64,000 nt of DNA, taken from positions 1,004,501 to 1,068,500 of the forward strand of contig CP127080.1 in NCBI GenBank assembly GCA_030252795.1. Reading direction: 5' to 3'. Source of the stretch: Porticoccaceae bacterium LTM1. GTDB lineage: Bacteria > Pseudomonadota > Gammaproteobacteria > Pseudomonadales > Porticoccaceae. Under the pieces are notes generated by a model that saw only the letters and a program-made list of their open reading frames with translations, was not told where the DNA came from and ran no database searches. This document shows positions 1 to 9,815 of this stretch, one piece after another (the first letter of the stretch is position 1; every line of letters begins with the position of its first letter). A program made the position numbers and the translations under genes.

Positions 1-2
1 TC

Positions 3-185
3 TCAGCTTCAGGATTCAGTTACCTTCAGCAATGGCCTGATAGTATCACTGCACTTTTCGCTCTGACCGGATTTATTCTCGGTGCTCTCGTAGTTCGATG
101 GCACTCTCGAAAATACAGTAATGATAACTCCGTAAACCCTGTATTGGCCGGCTGTGAAAACAAACCTTTAAATTTTGTTAAATGA
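3..185 (+). CDS. rseC: RseC/MucC family membrane protein, C-terminal fragment (5' end outside window)
   Basis: An open frame enters from the left edge and stops at TGA 183-185, giving the last 60 residues of a protein. Around residues 19-35 there is a hydrophobic segment (LFALTGFILGALVV) followed by a basic, polar tail. That matches the end of the second membrane helix and cytoplasmic tail of RseC/MucC proteins, which take part in envelope-stress (RseA/MucA-sigma E) control or SoxR reduction. The main support is position: in Pseudomonas and relatives mucC lies directly before mucD, and a mucD-type protease follows here after about 100 bases. The fragment has no diagnostic motif, so the name rests on context. 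Confidence 0.55.
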   Translation, partial: SASGFSYLQQWPDSITALFALTGFILGALVVRWHSRKYSNDNSVNPVLAGCENKPLNFVK

Positions 186-289
186 CATTATTTATATAAA
201 ACTCATGGCAAAAATGGTTGTCTCAATAACGCCATTATTTTAATGCCAAGAATTTGGTTTGTTGACAGTTAATGAGATGGAGTAGATCA

Positions 290-1660
290 ATGTCAAAATA
301 CTTAACTGGCTGGTTTGTTGCTCTTTTTCTATTGGGTTCTGCCTCAGCGCAATCGGCAGAGCTCCCGGATTTTGCCGACCTGATTGAGAAGAATTCACCG
401 GCAGTGGTGAAAATTGAAGTCGAGGGCAAAGCCGGTGGTGGCCGAGTTGCTGTACCTCAGGATGTCCCCGAAATTTTTCGTCGTTTATTTGAAGATCAAT
501 TACGTCGACAGCCCCAGCAACAAATGCGCTCAATGGGGTCTGGTTTTGTAGTAGAAGAAGATGGCTATGTACTCACCAATAATCATGTTGTAGAGGGCGG
601 TGAAAAAATTACGGTTCGATTCTCTGATCGCACTGAATTTGCTGCCACTGTGGTGGGAACAGATCCCAGTACCGATTTGGCCCTGCTGAAAATTGACGGT
701 GATGATTTGCCAACTGTGAAGTTTGGTAATTCCGACAAGTTGAAAGTCGGTTCATGGGTGGTTGCAATCGGTTCGCCATTTGGCCTTGATTACTCGGCAA
801 GTGTCGGGATTGTCAGTGCTTTAGGTCGCAGTTTGCCAAACAGTGATCAGGGAGATTTTGTGCCCTTCATTCAAACGGATGTAGCAATCAATCCTGGTAA
901 CTCTGGCGGCCCTCTGTTTAACCTGAATGGTGAAGTGATTGGAATTAATTCACAAATCTACACCCGTTCCGGTGGTTCCAACGGTATATCATTCTCTATT
1001 CCATCAGCAGTAGCTCAAACGGTGATCAAGCAGCTGAAAGAGGATGGTACGGTAGCCCGAGGCTGGTTTGGTGTTGAAATGGCGCGACCCATTGATGCTG
1101 AAATGGCTGCGGCTCTTAACCTTGATAAGCCTCAAGGTTCTCTGTTGAGTAATGTGTTGCAAAACAGTCCGGCTGAAAAAGCTGGCCTGGAGCCTGGCGA
1201 TGTCATTGTGAAAATTTCTGGCAAACCCATCATTACCAATGCGGATGTGTCCCACGTTGTCGGTGTAACATTGCCGGGTGAGAAGGTTGACGTTGAGGTG
1301 ATTCGCGACGGCGAAGTGAAAAAGCTTCAGGTGATCGTTGGTGAGCGCGGCAAACTGGCCGCTAACGGATCCATTGACAGTGGTGACCGTTTGGGGCTTG
1401 TAGTTCAGAATATCGATAATCGTACACGTACCATGCTGAGGCTTCGCGGTGGAGTGGAAATTACCGCCGTAGCACCGGATTCAGCGGCGGCTGCTGCGGG
1501 TCTGCAGGAGGGCGATATTCTGGAGCGAATCGGCCGTGTTCGAATTACTGACGAAACAGCCTATCGTGAGCTTATCCAGCGGATACCTGAAGGTCAGCCG
1601 GTTGCGATTCGAGTATTTCGCAATGGCAACCCGTTCTATATGACCCTTGTGATTGAGTGA
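290..1660 (+). CDS. mucD: DegP/MucD family periplasmic serine endoprotease
   Basis: This is a trypsin-like protease with two PDZ domains that degrades or refolds damaged envelope proteins and dampens the sigma-E/AlgU stress response. I chose ATG 290 because a GGAG lies about 8 bases upstream; an in-frame ATG at 272 lacks this. The 456-residue product starts with a signal peptide that is cut near ASA-QSA (about residue 20). The catalytic triad, numbered from this start, is His99 (NNHVVEGG), Asp129 (STDLALLK) and Ser205 (GNSGGPLF). The PDZ domains follow at about 250-345 and 360-450, the second starting near LGLVVQNI. Length is normal for the DegQ/MucD group. It follows the mucC-like end and is closed by an intrinsic terminator. 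Confidence 0.93.
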   Translation: MSKYLTGWFVALFLLGSASAQSAELPDFADLIEKNSPAVVKIEVEGKAGGGRVAVPQDVPEIFRRLFEDQLRRQPQQQMRSMGSGFVVEEDGYVLTNNHVVEGGEKITVRFSDRTEFAATVVGTDPSTDLALLKIDGDDLPTVKFGNSDKLKVGSWVVAIGSPFGLDYSASVGIVSALGRSLPNSDQGDFVPFIQTDVAINPGNSGGPLFNLNGEVIGINSQIYTRSGGSNGISFSIPSAVAQTVIKQLKEDGTVARGWFGVEMARPIDAEMAAALNLDKPQGSLLSNVLQNSPAEKAGLEPGDVIVKISGKPIITNADVSHVVGVTLPGEKVDVEVIRDGEVKKLQVIVGERGKLAANGSIDSGDRLGLVVQNIDNRTRTMLRLRGGVEITAVAPDSAAAAAGLQEGDILERIGRVRITDETAYRELIQRIPEGQPVAIRVFRNGNPFYMTLVIE

Positions 1661-1665
1661 TAGTC

Positions 1666-1691
1666 AAAAGCCCGGCTCGCCGGGCTTTTTG
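1666..1691 (+). terminator. Intrinsic terminator after mucD
   Basis: A perfect 10-bp stem (AAAAGCCCGG with CCGGGCTTTT) has a 4-base loop and runs into a T-tract. It starts 5 bases after the mucD stop and separates it from lepA. Confidence 0.9.
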
Positions 1692-1802
1692 CTGTTTGAG
1701 CCATGTGTACTATTTACACCCTGTGGAGCCGGTGTCAGTGGATAAAAAGGGCCATTTCCACTAGAATCCGCACCTCATTTGCCCTCTTGGAATCGAAGTT
1801 AC

Positions 1803-3602
1803 GTGTCAGACCTGAGCCATATCCGCAATTTCTCCATCATCGCCCACATCGATCATGGTAAATCCACCATCGCCGACCGCTTTATCCAGCTGTGCGGCGG
1901 CCTGACCGAGCGTGAAATGGCCGCTCAGGTTCTGGATTCCATGGACATCGAGCGGGAGCGCGGTATTACCATTAAGGCCCAGAGCGTAACGCTGGACTAC
2001 AAGGCCAATGACGGTAAAACCTATCAGCTCAATTTTATTGATACTCCGGGCCACGTGGACTTCAGCTATGAAGTTTCACGTTCGCTGTCTGCCTGTGAGG
2101 GCGCGCTCCTGGTAGTGGATGCCGCACAGGGCGTAGAGGCCCAGTCGGTAGCGAACTGCTACACCGCCATTGCAGAAGGTCTGGAAGTGATTCCAGTTCT
2201 CAATAAGATGGATTTGCCCCAGGCTGAGCCGGAGCGGGTTAGCCAGGAAATTGAAGAGATTATCGGTATTGATGCCACCGATGCAGTGCGCTGTAGTGCC
2301 AAATCCGGCCTCGGTATCGAAGACGTACTTGAAGAACTGGTAGCCAAAGTGCCGCCACCGGAAGGTGATGTCGACGCGCCATTGCAGGCGTTGATTATCG
2401 ACTCCTGGTTCGATAACTACCTCGGCGTCGTGTCTCTGGTTCGAGTGAAGCAGGGCCAGCTGAAAAAGAAAGACCGCATTATCACCAAGAGTCTCGGTCG
2501 TGCCCATGTAGTGGACAGCGTTGGTGTATTCACACCCAAACGCAAAGATACTGGCATTCTGAAAGCGGGTGAAGTGGGCTTTGTAGTAGCTGGCATTAAA
2601 GACATTCACGGCGCGCCTGTGGGCGATACCATTACCCACCAGCAGACTCCTGATGTGGCTGCTGTACCAGGGTTCCAGAAGGTCAAACCTCAGGTCTATG
2701 CCGGTATGTTCCCGGTCAGCTCAGATGACTTTGAAGATTTTCGCGATGCACTGTCCAAGCTGACTCTGAATGATGCATCACTATTCTACGAGCCGGAATC
2801 CTCCGACGCACTGGGCTTTGGTTTCCGCTGTGGTTTCCTGGGTATGCTGCACATGGAGATCATCCAGGAACGCCTGGAACGCGAATACGACCTGGACCTG
2901 ATCACCACAGCGCCCACGGTAGTTTACGAAGTACTCAAATCCGATGGTGAAGTGGTTCAGGTCTCCAGTCCATCAGCACTGCCTGATCCGGGCCGTATTG
3001 ACGAGATGCGTGAGCCGATTTGTGAAGCCAGTATCCTGGTGCCGAAAGATTACGTGGGCAACGTCATCTCTCTCTGTGTTGAAAAGCGCGGGGTGCAGAA
3101 AGATATGCAATTCGTCGGTAACCAGGTGTCTCTACGCTATGACATGCCGATGAGTGAAGTGGTGATGGACTTCTTTGACCGTCTCAAGTCTGTCAGCCGC
3201 GGCTACGCCTCACTGGATTACTCGTTCTCCCATTTCCAGGCGGCCCCGCTTGTGAAGATGGATGTACTGATCAACGGTGATAAAGTGGATGCGCTGGCGC
3301 TGATTGTTCACCGCGATCTGGCACAGGGTAAGGGGCGTTCGCTTACTGAAAAGATGAAAGAGCTGATTCCCCGCCAGATGTTCGACGTGGCGATTCAGGC
3401 GGCACTGGGCGGCCATATCATCGCCCGTACCACCGTAAAGGCGTTGCGTAAAAACGTGACGGCAAAATGTTATGGTGGTGACGTCTCCCGTAAGAAAAAG
3501 CTGCTTGAAAAGCAGAAAGCCGGTAAGAAACGTATGAAGCAGGTGGGTAGTGTGGAAATTCCGCAGGACGCATTCCTGGCTGTATTGAAAACTGACAATT
3601 GA
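1803..3602 (+). CDS. lepA: Elongation factor 4 (LepA), ribosome back-translocase GTPase
   Basis: LepA is a membrane- or cytosol-located translational GTPase that helps stalled or mis-translocated ribosomes and 30S assembly. The frame is open from a TTG at 1779, but GTG 1803 gives the family's usual start ([16 protein letters not shown]) and has a GGAA upstream, so I use it; the product is 599 residues. Visible motifs are the P-loop AHIDHGKST (14-22), DTPGHVDF and NKMD. The long LepA-specific C-terminal domain ends in the basic stretch [24 protein letters not shown], quoted here only as its first part [13 protein letters not shown]. It stands directly before lepB, the classic lepA-lepB pair. 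Confidence 0.97.
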   Translation: MSDLSHIRNFSIIAHIDHGKSTIADRFIQLCGGLTEREMAAQVLDSMDIERERGITIKAQSVTLDYKANDGKTYQLNFIDTPGHVDFSYEVSRSLSACEGALLVVDAAQGVEAQSVANCYTAIAEGLEVIPVLNKMDLPQAEPERVSQEIEEIIGIDATDAVRCSAKSGLGIEDVLEELVAKVPPPEGDVDAPLQALIIDSWFDNYLGVVSLVRVKQGQLKKKDRIITKSLGRAHVVDSVGVFTPKRKDTGILKAGEVGFVVAGIKDIHGAPVGDTITHQQTPDVAAVPGFQKVKPQVYAGMFPVSSDDFEDFRDALSKLTLNDASLFYEPESSDALGFGFRCGFLGMLHMEIIQERLEREYDLDLITTAPTVVYEVLKSDGEVVQVSSPSALPDPGRIDEMREPICEASILVPKDYVGNVISLCVEKRGVQKDMQFVGNQVSLRYDMPMSEVVMDFFDRLKSVSRGYASLDYSFSHFQAAPLVKMDVLINGDKVDALALIVHRDLAQGKGRSLTEKMKELIPRQMFDVAIQAALGGHIIARTTVKALRKNVTAKCYGGDVSRKKKLLEKQKAGKKRMKQVGSVEIPQDAFLAVLKTDN

Positions 3603-3625
3603 TAGCACACAAAGGCAGCTCATAA

Positions 3626-4357
3626 ATGGATATTGATTTTCCGCTGATACTGGTAATTGCCGTTCTGGTAACTGGGGTTGCCTGGGGTATGCATAAATTT
3701 GGCAAGGCTACGGGAAAGTACGTTGAGTTTGGTGGCTCGTTCTTTCCGGTCCTGCTGCTGGTGCTGGTACTGCGTTCGTTCCTGTTTGAACCGTTCAAGA
3801 TCCCGTCCGGCTCAATGATCCCTACACTGAATGTCGGCGATTTTATTCTTGTAAATAAGTATTCGTATGGTTTGAGACTGCCTGTTCTCGGTACCAAGGT
3901 AGTGGAGGTTGGGGAGCCTCAGCGTGGTGATGTAATGGTTTTTATCCCGCCACACAAAGATCAGTACTACATTAAGCGAGTTATCGGTGTGCCGGGTGAC
4001 AAGATAGATATTCGGGACGGTGTACTCTATGTAAACGACGAAATGATGGAACAGACACCTCACCCGCTCTGGGCTAGCCCAGATCCCAGCTATACTGTCC
4101 AAATGGAACAGCTTAATGGTGTCGAGCATGCCATTCGTCGGCAAGTGAACCCGGGGCGCTACAGTGTTAACTACTCGACTGTTGTTAAGCCCGAACACTA
4201 TCTTATGATTGGGGATAACCGTGACGACAGTTACGATAGCCGAGCCTGGGGACAGGTGCATGAAAGCATGATAGTCGGCAAGGCCGTTGCGGTGTGGATG
4301 CACTGGGACAAGTTCTTCAGCTTGCCCAGCTTTGGTGAAGCGAGACTAATTGAATAA
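3626..4357 (+). CDS. lepB: Signal peptidase I
   Basis: This inner-membrane peptidase removes signal peptides from exported preproteins. Two hydrophobic segments lie at about residues 5-21 and 38-54. The catalytic serine is Ser63 in the box SGSMIPTL and the general-base lysine is Lys117 in YYIKRVIGVPGD. The C-terminal box GDNRDDSYDSR is intact. At 243 residues it is shorter than the E. coli enzyme, mostly in the variable periplasmic insertions. It starts 23 bases after lepA and sits just before DUF4845 and rnc, so lepA to recO probably form one transcription unit. Confidence 0.96.
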   Translation: MDIDFPLILVIAVLVTGVAWGMHKFGKATGKYVEFGGSFFPVLLLVLVLRSFLFEPFKIPSGSMIPTLNVGDFILVNKYSYGLRLPVLGTKVVEVGEPQRGDVMVFIPPHKDQYYIKRVIGVPGDKIDIRDGVLYVNDEMMEQTPHPLWASPDPSYTVQMEQLNGVEHAIRRQVNPGRYSVNYSTVVKPEHYLMIGDNRDDSYDSRAWGQVHESMIVGKAVAVWMHWDKFFSLPSFGEARLIE

Positions 4358-4379
4358 TAAGCCTGTAGGGAGGTGCACA

Positions 4380-4760
4380 ATGGAAGGTATTCGCTCAAAG
4401 ACCAAGCAGTCTGGAATTTCAAGCATCGGATTGCTGATGATCTTGTGCATAGCATCTTTCTTTCTGTTGTGTGCGTTTAAACTCGGCCCACATTATGTGG
4501 ACAGTTACTTTGTAGATGCATCTCTTGCAAAGGTTCGTGATGAAGGAATGGTCAAAATGACCAACCACCAGATTCGCGAGAAAATTACCAAACACTTCAC
4601 TATTGATGGCATCCGCGATATTGATATTCGGGATATCAGGATCGAGCGTGAAAAAGACCGCGTTACGCTTACCCTGGAGTACGAAAAACGCTTTCAGTTT
4701 CTCGGTAATGCGGATGTGGTTCTACGATTCAATCATTTGATCGATTCCGATCAAAAGTAA
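4380..4760 (+). CDS. DUF4845 family membrane-anchored protein
   Basis: This small protein of unknown function typically lies between lepB and rnc in Pseudomonas-like bacteria. I place the start at ATG 4380 because AGGGAGGTG lies just upstream; the longer frame from 4350 overlaps lepB and lacks a ribosome site. The 126-residue product has one N-terminal membrane helix (about 14-34, SIGLLMILCIASFFLLCAF). A soluble domain of about 90 residues follows, rich in IRDIDIRDIRIE-type beta strands and facing the periplasm. Because position and topology are conserved, an envelope role linked to protein export is possible, but no function is known. Confidence 0.85.
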   Translation: MEGIRSKTKQSGISSIGLLMILCIASFFLLCAFKLGPHYVDSYFVDASLAKVRDEGMVKMTNHQIREKITKHFTIDGIRDIDIRDIRIEREKDRVTLTLEYEKRFQFLGNADVVLRFNHLIDSDQK

Positions 4761-4778
4761 ATTAGATATTGGCTATTT

Positions 4779-5453
4779 GTGGATATATCGAAAAAACGAC
4801 TGATTAACCGTCTGGGGCATAATTTCTCTGATCCGACACTTCTGGATCTTGCATTAACTCACCGCAGTTGTGGTGCAAACAACAACGAAAGACTCGAGTT
4901 TCTCGGTGATGCGGTTCTGGGCGTTGTAATAGCCGAGCACCTGTTCCGACGTTTCCCGGATGCCAAAGAGGGGGATCTCAGTCGGCTCAGGTCGCTGTTG
5001 GTAAAAGGCACCTCTCTTGCCAGGGTGTCGCGGGAACTGGAGTTGGGTGAACAGCTTAACCTGGGTGGCGGTGAGCGTAAAAGCGGCGGCCATCGACGTG
5101 ATTCCATTCTGGCTGATGCCGTAGAGGCACTGATCGGTGCTATTTACCTGGATGCCGGTTTTGAAGCTGCACGTCAAAGTATCGAGCGTTGGCTTGCCAA
5201 ACGTCTTTCAAATTTGACGCTGGAGGCGACAGATAAAGATGCAAAGACCCAGCTTCAGGAGTTTTTGCAGGGGCGGGGCAAGGCCCTGCCGGTCTATCGG
5301 GTTGAGACTATTGAGGGCGAAGCCCACGACCAGACTTTTACAGTAGCCTGTGAAGTAGAGTTATTGAAGCTGCCCGTATCCGCAAAGGGCAGCAGCCGTC
5401 GAGCCGCAGAGCAAGCCGCAGCAGCGGAAGCTCTGGAGCGTTTAACCAAGTAG
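4779..5453 (+). CDS. rnc: Ribonuclease III
   Basis: RNase III is the double-strand-specific endonuclease that processes rRNA precursors and many mRNAs. The signature [13 protein letters not shown] (about 36-48) holds catalytic Glu40 and Asp44, and the second acidic cluster is in [14 protein letters not shown] double-stranded-RNA-binding domain fills about 153-223 and ends in the usual Ala-rich helix ([15 protein letters not shown]). The product is 224 residues with a GTG start and a weak ribosome site, so translation may depend partly on the gene upstream. The following era starts 7 bases after the stop. Confidence 0.96.
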   Translation: MDISKKRLINRLGHNFSDPTLLDLALTHRSCGANNNERLEFLGDAVLGVVIAEHLFRRFPDAKEGDLSRLRSLLVKGTSLARVSRELELGEQLNLGGGERKSGGHRRDSILADAVEALIGAIYLDAGFEAARQSIERWLAKRLSNLTLEATDKDAKTQLQEFLQGRGKALPVYRVETIEGEAHDQTFTVACEVELLKLPVSAKGSSRRAAEQAAAAEALERLTK

Positions 5454-5460
5454 CAATTTT

Positions 5461-6369
5461 ATGAGCGAATATACCGAATCTGAAAAGCAGTACTGTGGCT
5501 ATGTGGCGATCGTGGGTCGTCCCAATGTGGGCAAGTCCACCCTGTTAAATCACTTGATGGGGCAGAAACTCAGTATCACCTCACGCAAGCCCCAAACCAC
5601 TCGTCATAACTTGCTGGGCATTAAAACCGAAGGTGACACCCAGCTGATTTTTGTCGATACACCTGGAATGCACACAAACCAGGATAAGGCCATTAACCGT
5701 TACATGAATCGTGCGGCATCCAGTGCAGTGCGAGATGTAGATGTAGTGGTGCTGGTACTGGATCGTACAACCTGGACGGAAGCGGATGAGGCAGTTGCCG
5801 AAGAGCTGAGAAATGTTCGTGCGCCGCTGATTGTTGCCGTAAATAAAATGGACCGGGTGGAAGATAAAAGCACAATGCTGCCTTATCTGCAGTCTCTTGA
5901 AGAGCGTTTGAATCCTACTGCGATTGTTCCTGTGGCAGCCCTGCACGATCAAAATCTTGATGGTCTTCAGAAGGAAATCAGTAAATATATTCCTGAAGGG
6001 TTTCATTATTTCCCGGAAGACCAGATAACAGACAGAACCGAGAGATTCCTTGCCGCAGAAGCAGTTCGGGAAAAAATCACCCGTCAACTGGGTGCCGAGT
6101 TACCCTATCAAGTAGCGGTGGAAATTGAAGAATTCAAGCGTGACGGAAAAGTTCTGCACATCAGCGCGTTGATTCTGGTTGAGCGTGAAGGCCAGAAGAA
6201 AATCATCATTGGCGACAAAGGCGACCGCATCAAGAAAATTGGTCAGCAGTCACGCATGGATATGGAAAAACTGTTTGATCAGAAAGTGATGCTTAATCTC
6301 TGGGTGAAAGTTCGCAGCGGTTGGTCCGATGACGAGCGCGCCTTACACAGTCTGGGTTATCGGGAATAA
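5461..6369 (+). CDS. era: GTPase Era
   Basis: Era is an essential GTPase that binds the 3' end of 16S rRNA and helps mature the small ribosomal subunit. GTP-binding motifs are GRPNVGKST (19-27), DTPG (66-69) and NKMD (128-131). The C-terminal KH domain (about 200-285) carries the RNA-binding loop [11 protein letters not shown]. At 302 residues it has the usual length. It lies between rnc and recO with gaps of 7 and 2 bases, a conserved operon. Confidence 0.97.
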   Translation: MSEYTESEKQYCGYVAIVGRPNVGKSTLLNHLMGQKLSITSRKPQTTRHNLLGIKTEGDTQLIFVDTPGMHTNQDKAINRYMNRAASSAVRDVDVVVLVLDRTTWTEADEAVAEELRNVRAPLIVAVNKMDRVEDKSTMLPYLQSLEERLNPTAIVPVAALHDQNLDGLQKEISKYIPEGFHYFPEDQITDRTERFLAAEAVREKITRQLGAELPYQVAVEIEEFKRDGKVLHISALILVEREGQKKIIIGDKGDRIKKIGQQSRMDMEKLFDQKVMLNLWVKVRSGWSDDERALHSLGYRE

Positions 6370-6371
6370 CG

Positions 6372-7091
6372 ATGAGAGTCGACGCCGAGTCGGCTTTCGT
6401 ATTGCATTCCCGGCCCTTTCGGGAGAGCAGCCAGTTAGTAGACCTGTTCAGTCACAACCATGGACGCATTAAGGTAATTGCCCGCGGAACGCGAAGTCGC
6501 AAAAGCGGGCAGCGATTGAATCTGTTCACCCCTCTGGTAGTTAGCTGGGGCGGACGTTCAGACCTGAAAACTCTCTACTCCGTGGAGGCCGATGGTCCAC
6601 CAACATTTCTACAGGGAAGGCAGCTTTACACCGGTCTCTACCTCAATGAATTATTGATTCGAGTACTTCCGGAGGCGGATCTTCAGCGCGGGATCTTTCA
6701 GTATTACCGCATCTTGCTCGAGCAGCTGTCATGCACTGATGACCTCGAGCCACTGTTGAGGCAATTTGAATTCAGGTTGCTGGAAGAGCTTGGCTACGGA
6801 TTGAGCTTTGACTTCGATGCCGAGGATGGTGAGCCAGTTGGGGCAGGAAATAATTACCTGTTTCAGCCGGAAAATGGGCTCAGTAAACACTTTGATTCCC
6901 GCACAGTAGACCACCGCGCACTGTTTGAAGGGGCGCACCTGGTAGAAATTGGCAGAGGCAATTTTTCAAATCCGGAAATACGAAGCAGTGCCAAGCGATT
7001 GTCTAGATTGGCATTTTCACCCCATTTGGGAGGGAAACCGTTGCGCAGCAGGGAGCTATTTATTCATGCGCAGCGTAAGGAGCATACGTGA
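6372..7091 (+). CDS. recO: DNA repair protein RecO
   Basis: RecO helps load RecA onto SSB-coated single-stranded DNA in the RecFOR pathway. The N-terminal OB-fold shows the family pattern (AFVLHSRPFRESSQLVDLFS) and the middle has the usual helical region (LYLNELLIRVLPEAD). The zinc-finger cysteines found in some RecO proteins are absent, as in most gammaproteobacterial members. The product is 239 residues. Its stop overlaps the GTG start of acpS by 4 bases. In many relatives pdxJ lies between the two, and here it does not. Confidence 0.93.
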   Translation: MRVDAESAFVLHSRPFRESSQLVDLFSHNHGRIKVIARGTRSRKSGQRLNLFTPLVVSWGGRSDLKTLYSVEADGPPTFLQGRQLYTGLYLNELLIRVLPEADLQRGIFQYYRILLEQLSCTDDLEPLLRQFEFRLLEELGYGLSFDFDAEDGEPVGAGNNYLFQPENGLSKHFDSRTVDHRALFEGAHLVEIGRGNFSNPEIRSSAKRLSRLAFSPHLGGKPLRSRELFIHAQRKEHT

Positions 7092-7462
7092 TTATTGGAG
7101 TAGGCACTGATCTGGTGCAGATAGACCGCATACGCCGTGTTCTGGATCGACAGTCGCAACGTTTTATTGAGCGGGTATTAACACCCCATGAACGAGAGGT
7201 TTGTGCGTCAAAAAGCAACCAGGCAGCGTATCTGGCCAAGCGCTTTGCTGCCAAAGAGGCCGCGAGTAAGGCTCTTGGTACAGGGATCGGTAAAGTATCC
7301 TGGCAGGATTTTGAGGTGCGCAATAACAGTGCAGGTGCGCCAGAGTTACATCTGTCAGGAGAGGCCGCTGTTCGCCTTGCTGAACTTGGTGGGCAACGAG
7401 TTTGGCTGACAATGAGTGATGAACGAGATTATGTCACTGCTTTTGTGGTGCTGGAGGGATAA
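7088..7462 (+). CDS. acpS: Holo-[acyl-carrier-protein] synthase
   Basis: AcpS moves the 4'-phosphopantetheine arm of CoA onto acyl carrier protein for fatty-acid synthesis. The magnesium-binding motif GVGTDLVQIDRI (about 4-15) and the second motif RFAAKEAASKALGTG (about 51-65) are complete. The product is 124 residues, with GTG as start in a GTGA overlap with the recO stop, which indicates coupled translation. The short gap after it (88 bases) holds a small hairpin and a TATACT at 7495-7500 that may serve relA. Confidence 0.95.
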   Translation: MIIGVGTDLVQIDRIRRVLDRQSQRFIERVLTPHEREVCASKSNQAAYLAKRFAAKEAASKALGTGIGKVSWQDFEVRNNSAGAPELHLSGEAAVRLAELGGQRVWLTMSDERDYVTAFVVLEG

Positions 7463-7550
7463 TTCCTGCTTACAGCAGGTCTCAAACCAGCATGTATACT
7501 TCGCGCACTGAAATAACAAACGCGCACAGACGCGTGGGGCCGATAGAGAG

Positions 7551-9800
7551 ATGGTAAAAGTCAGAGATCACCACCCGCTGGAACACTCCGGGGAAATTGA
7601 CCTTAAAGAGTGGGTAGACCGAATTGCCAGCAGGGCAGAGCTGGACGAAGAGGAGGCGCGGGAGTTATTTCGCGCCTGCGAGTTCAGCCTTCAAATTGAG
7701 CAGCAGGCTATTGCCGATGACAATATCTGGTCACCGGGAACTAGCAGCTTCAGAACTGGCCTGGAAATGGCCGATATTCTTGCAGACCTGCATGTAGATG
7801 CACCTGGGCTTGAAGCCGCAGTGCTTTATCGTGCCGTGCGGGAAGGAAAAGTGCCATTGCAAGTGGTACAGAAATATTTTGGCAAGGCTATTGCGACCCT
7901 GATTGACAGCGTTCAGCAAATGGCAGTGATTAGTACTCTGCGAAACGATTCGGAGCAGGGGGTGTTCGGCTATGGAGCCGGGCAGCAGGCCAGTAAAGTT
8001 CGTGAAATGCTGGTTTCGGTAATTGACGATGTGCGAGTTGCACTCATTAAAATTGCTGAACGTACCTGTGCGATCCGCGCCGTAAAGGATGCGTCTGAAA
8101 GCAAACGTATTCGAGTGGCAAGAGAAGTTTTTGATGTCTATGCCCCCTTGGCCCATCGCCTCGGTATTGGTCACCTCAAGTGGGAGCTGGAGGACCTGGC
8201 ATTTCGTTATCTTGAGCCAATCGAATACAAACGCATCGCAAAGCTGCTGGATGAAAAGCGTCTTGATCGGCAGGAGTTCATCCAGGAAGTACTGGCTATC
8301 CTGAATGAAGAAATGGCCAATGCGGGTATCAAAGCCGAAATTTATGGCCGTGCGAAACATATCTACAGTATCTGGCGCAAAATGCAGCGCAAAAGAATAG
8401 GTTTCTCGCAGGTTTACGATATCCGTGCAGTGCGAATTCTTGTACCTACTGTCGCTGATTGTTATGGCGCACTCGGTATTATTCATAGTTTGTGGCGCAA
8501 TATTCCCAATGAATTTGACGACTACATCGCCTCTCCAAAGGAAAATGGCTATCGCTCGCTGCACACAGCAGTAATTGGCCCCAACAACAAAGTTTTGGAA
8601 GTGCAGATTCGAACTCAGGATATGCACGCGGAAGCGGAACTTGGAGTATGTGCTCACTGGCGCTACAAAGGCAGTGATAAATCTTCAGCGGACAGCTACG
8701 AAGAAAAAATCGCCTGGCTCAGACAGGTTCTTGAATGGCATGAAGAGCTGGAGGGGGACCAGAATGTTCAGGCACTATTGAACAGTGATAATTCCCCTGA
8801 TCGGATTTATGTCTTTACTCCGGAAGGACACGTGGTTGATTTGCCACAAGGTGCCACACCATTGGATTTTGCCTATCGGGTTCACACTGATATTGGGCAC
8901 CGTTGTCGAGGCGCCAAAATCAACGGTCGGATTGCGCCGCTGAACAGCACCCTGAAAACGGCAGATCAGGTCGAAGTTATTACCGGTGCAAGTGAATCAC
9001 CAAGCCGGGATTGGCTACTTAATTCATTGGGCTATCTTCATAGCGCACGTGCTCGCTCAAAGGTTCAGCAATGGTTCCGCAAACAGGACCGGGATAAAAA
9101 TATTGCCGCCGGGCGTACCATCGTTACTCGTGAACTGCATCAGCTCGGGGTCAAGCAAATTGATCTGGAGTCACTGGCGGAACGCTTTAATAAGCAGGGT
9201 GGTGACGGACTTTATGCAGCCATAGGCGCGGGTGATGTCAGTGTTGGCCAATTCCTGAAAGCGGCTCAGGGGCTTATCGAAAAAGACAAAGAGCCGGAAT
9301 ACCATATTTCCACACGTGCTCAACACGCCAACAGATACCTGGAGTCGGATGTATACATCTATGGTGTCGGCAATTTAATGTCCCACATCGCTCACTGTTG
9401 TAATCCGGTTCCAGGAGATCCAATTTCCGGATATATCACTCTGGGACGAGGTGTTTCAATTCACCGCCAGGATTGTGGCAACCTGTTGCGAATGCAAAAT
9501 GAAGAGCCTGAGCGAATTATTCAGGTCAGCTGGGGGGGCGCACCGAAAAGTGTCTATCCAGTCAAAATCCACTTGCTTGCATACGACCGCCCGGGTCTGG
9601 TTCGGGATGTTTCCTCGGTACTCGATAAGATGGGTGTGAATATTATCGAGTTGAGCATTCGCCAGGGAGAAAACAGCGACGAGGCAATTTGCATCATGGA
9701 TATGAAAGTTGAAGTGACTGATCTCGAAGAGCTCAGTAGTGTGATGGCTCGACTGCGTCAGGTAACCAACCTGATTGATGTACAGCGCGTTACCGAATAA
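7551..9800 (+). CDS. relA: GTP pyrophosphokinase RelA, (p)ppGpp synthetase I
   Basis: RelA is the ribosome-associated stringent-response enzyme that makes (p)ppGpp when uncharged tRNA enters the A site. Domain order is a degenerate hydrolase-like region (about 60-200), a synthetase domain with YDIRAVRILV and the substrate motif ASPKENGYRSLHT (about 290-370), a TGS domain (RIYVFTPEGHVVDLP), a helical and zinc-finger region with HCCNPVPGD, and a C-terminal ACT domain. The hydrolase region lacks the HDxxED motif that SpoT and Rel enzymes carry, which marks it as RelA and not SpoT. The product is 749 residues. The neighbour mazG, 15 bases on, is the usual partner. Confidence 0.95.
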   Translation: MVKVRDHHPLEHSGEIDLKEWVDRIASRAELDEEEARELFRACEFSLQIEQQAIADDNIWSPGTSSFRTGLEMADILADLHVDAPGLEAAVLYRAVREGKVPLQVVQKYFGKAIATLIDSVQQMAVISTLRNDSEQGVFGYGAGQQASKVREMLVSVIDDVRVALIKIAERTCAIRAVKDASESKRIRVAREVFDVYAPLAHRLGIGHLKWELEDLAFRYLEPIEYKRIAKLLDEKRLDRQEFIQEVLAILNEEMANAGIKAEIYGRAKHIYSIWRKMQRKRIGFSQVYDIRAVRILVPTVADCYGALGIIHSLWRNIPNEFDDYIASPKENGYRSLHTAVIGPNNKVLEVQIRTQDMHAEAELGVCAHWRYKGSDKSSADSYEEKIAWLRQVLEWHEELEGDQNVQALLNSDNSPDRIYVFTPEGHVVDLPQGATPLDFAYRVHTDIGHRCRGAKINGRIAPLNSTLKTADQVEVITGASESPSRDWLLNSLGYLHSARARSKVQQWFRKQDRDKNIAAGRTIVTRELHQLGVKQIDLESLAERFNKQGGDGLYAAIGAGDVSVGQFLKAAQGLIEKDKEPEYHISTRAQHANRYLESDVYIYGVGNLMSHIAHCCNPVPGDPISGYITLGRGVSIHRQDCGNLLRMQNEEPERIIQVSWGGAPKSVYPVKIHLLAYDRPGLVRDVSSVLDKMGVNIIELSIRQGENSDEAICIMDMKVEVTDLEELSSVMARLRQVTNLIDVQRVTE

Positions 9801-9815
9801 TCGGAGCTAATACAG

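Noticed and set aside
7731-8657. Minus-strand open frame of 308 codons inside relA
   Set aside because: It lies fully antisense to the confident relA gene, with no ribosome site and no family resemblance. It is a codon-usage shadow.
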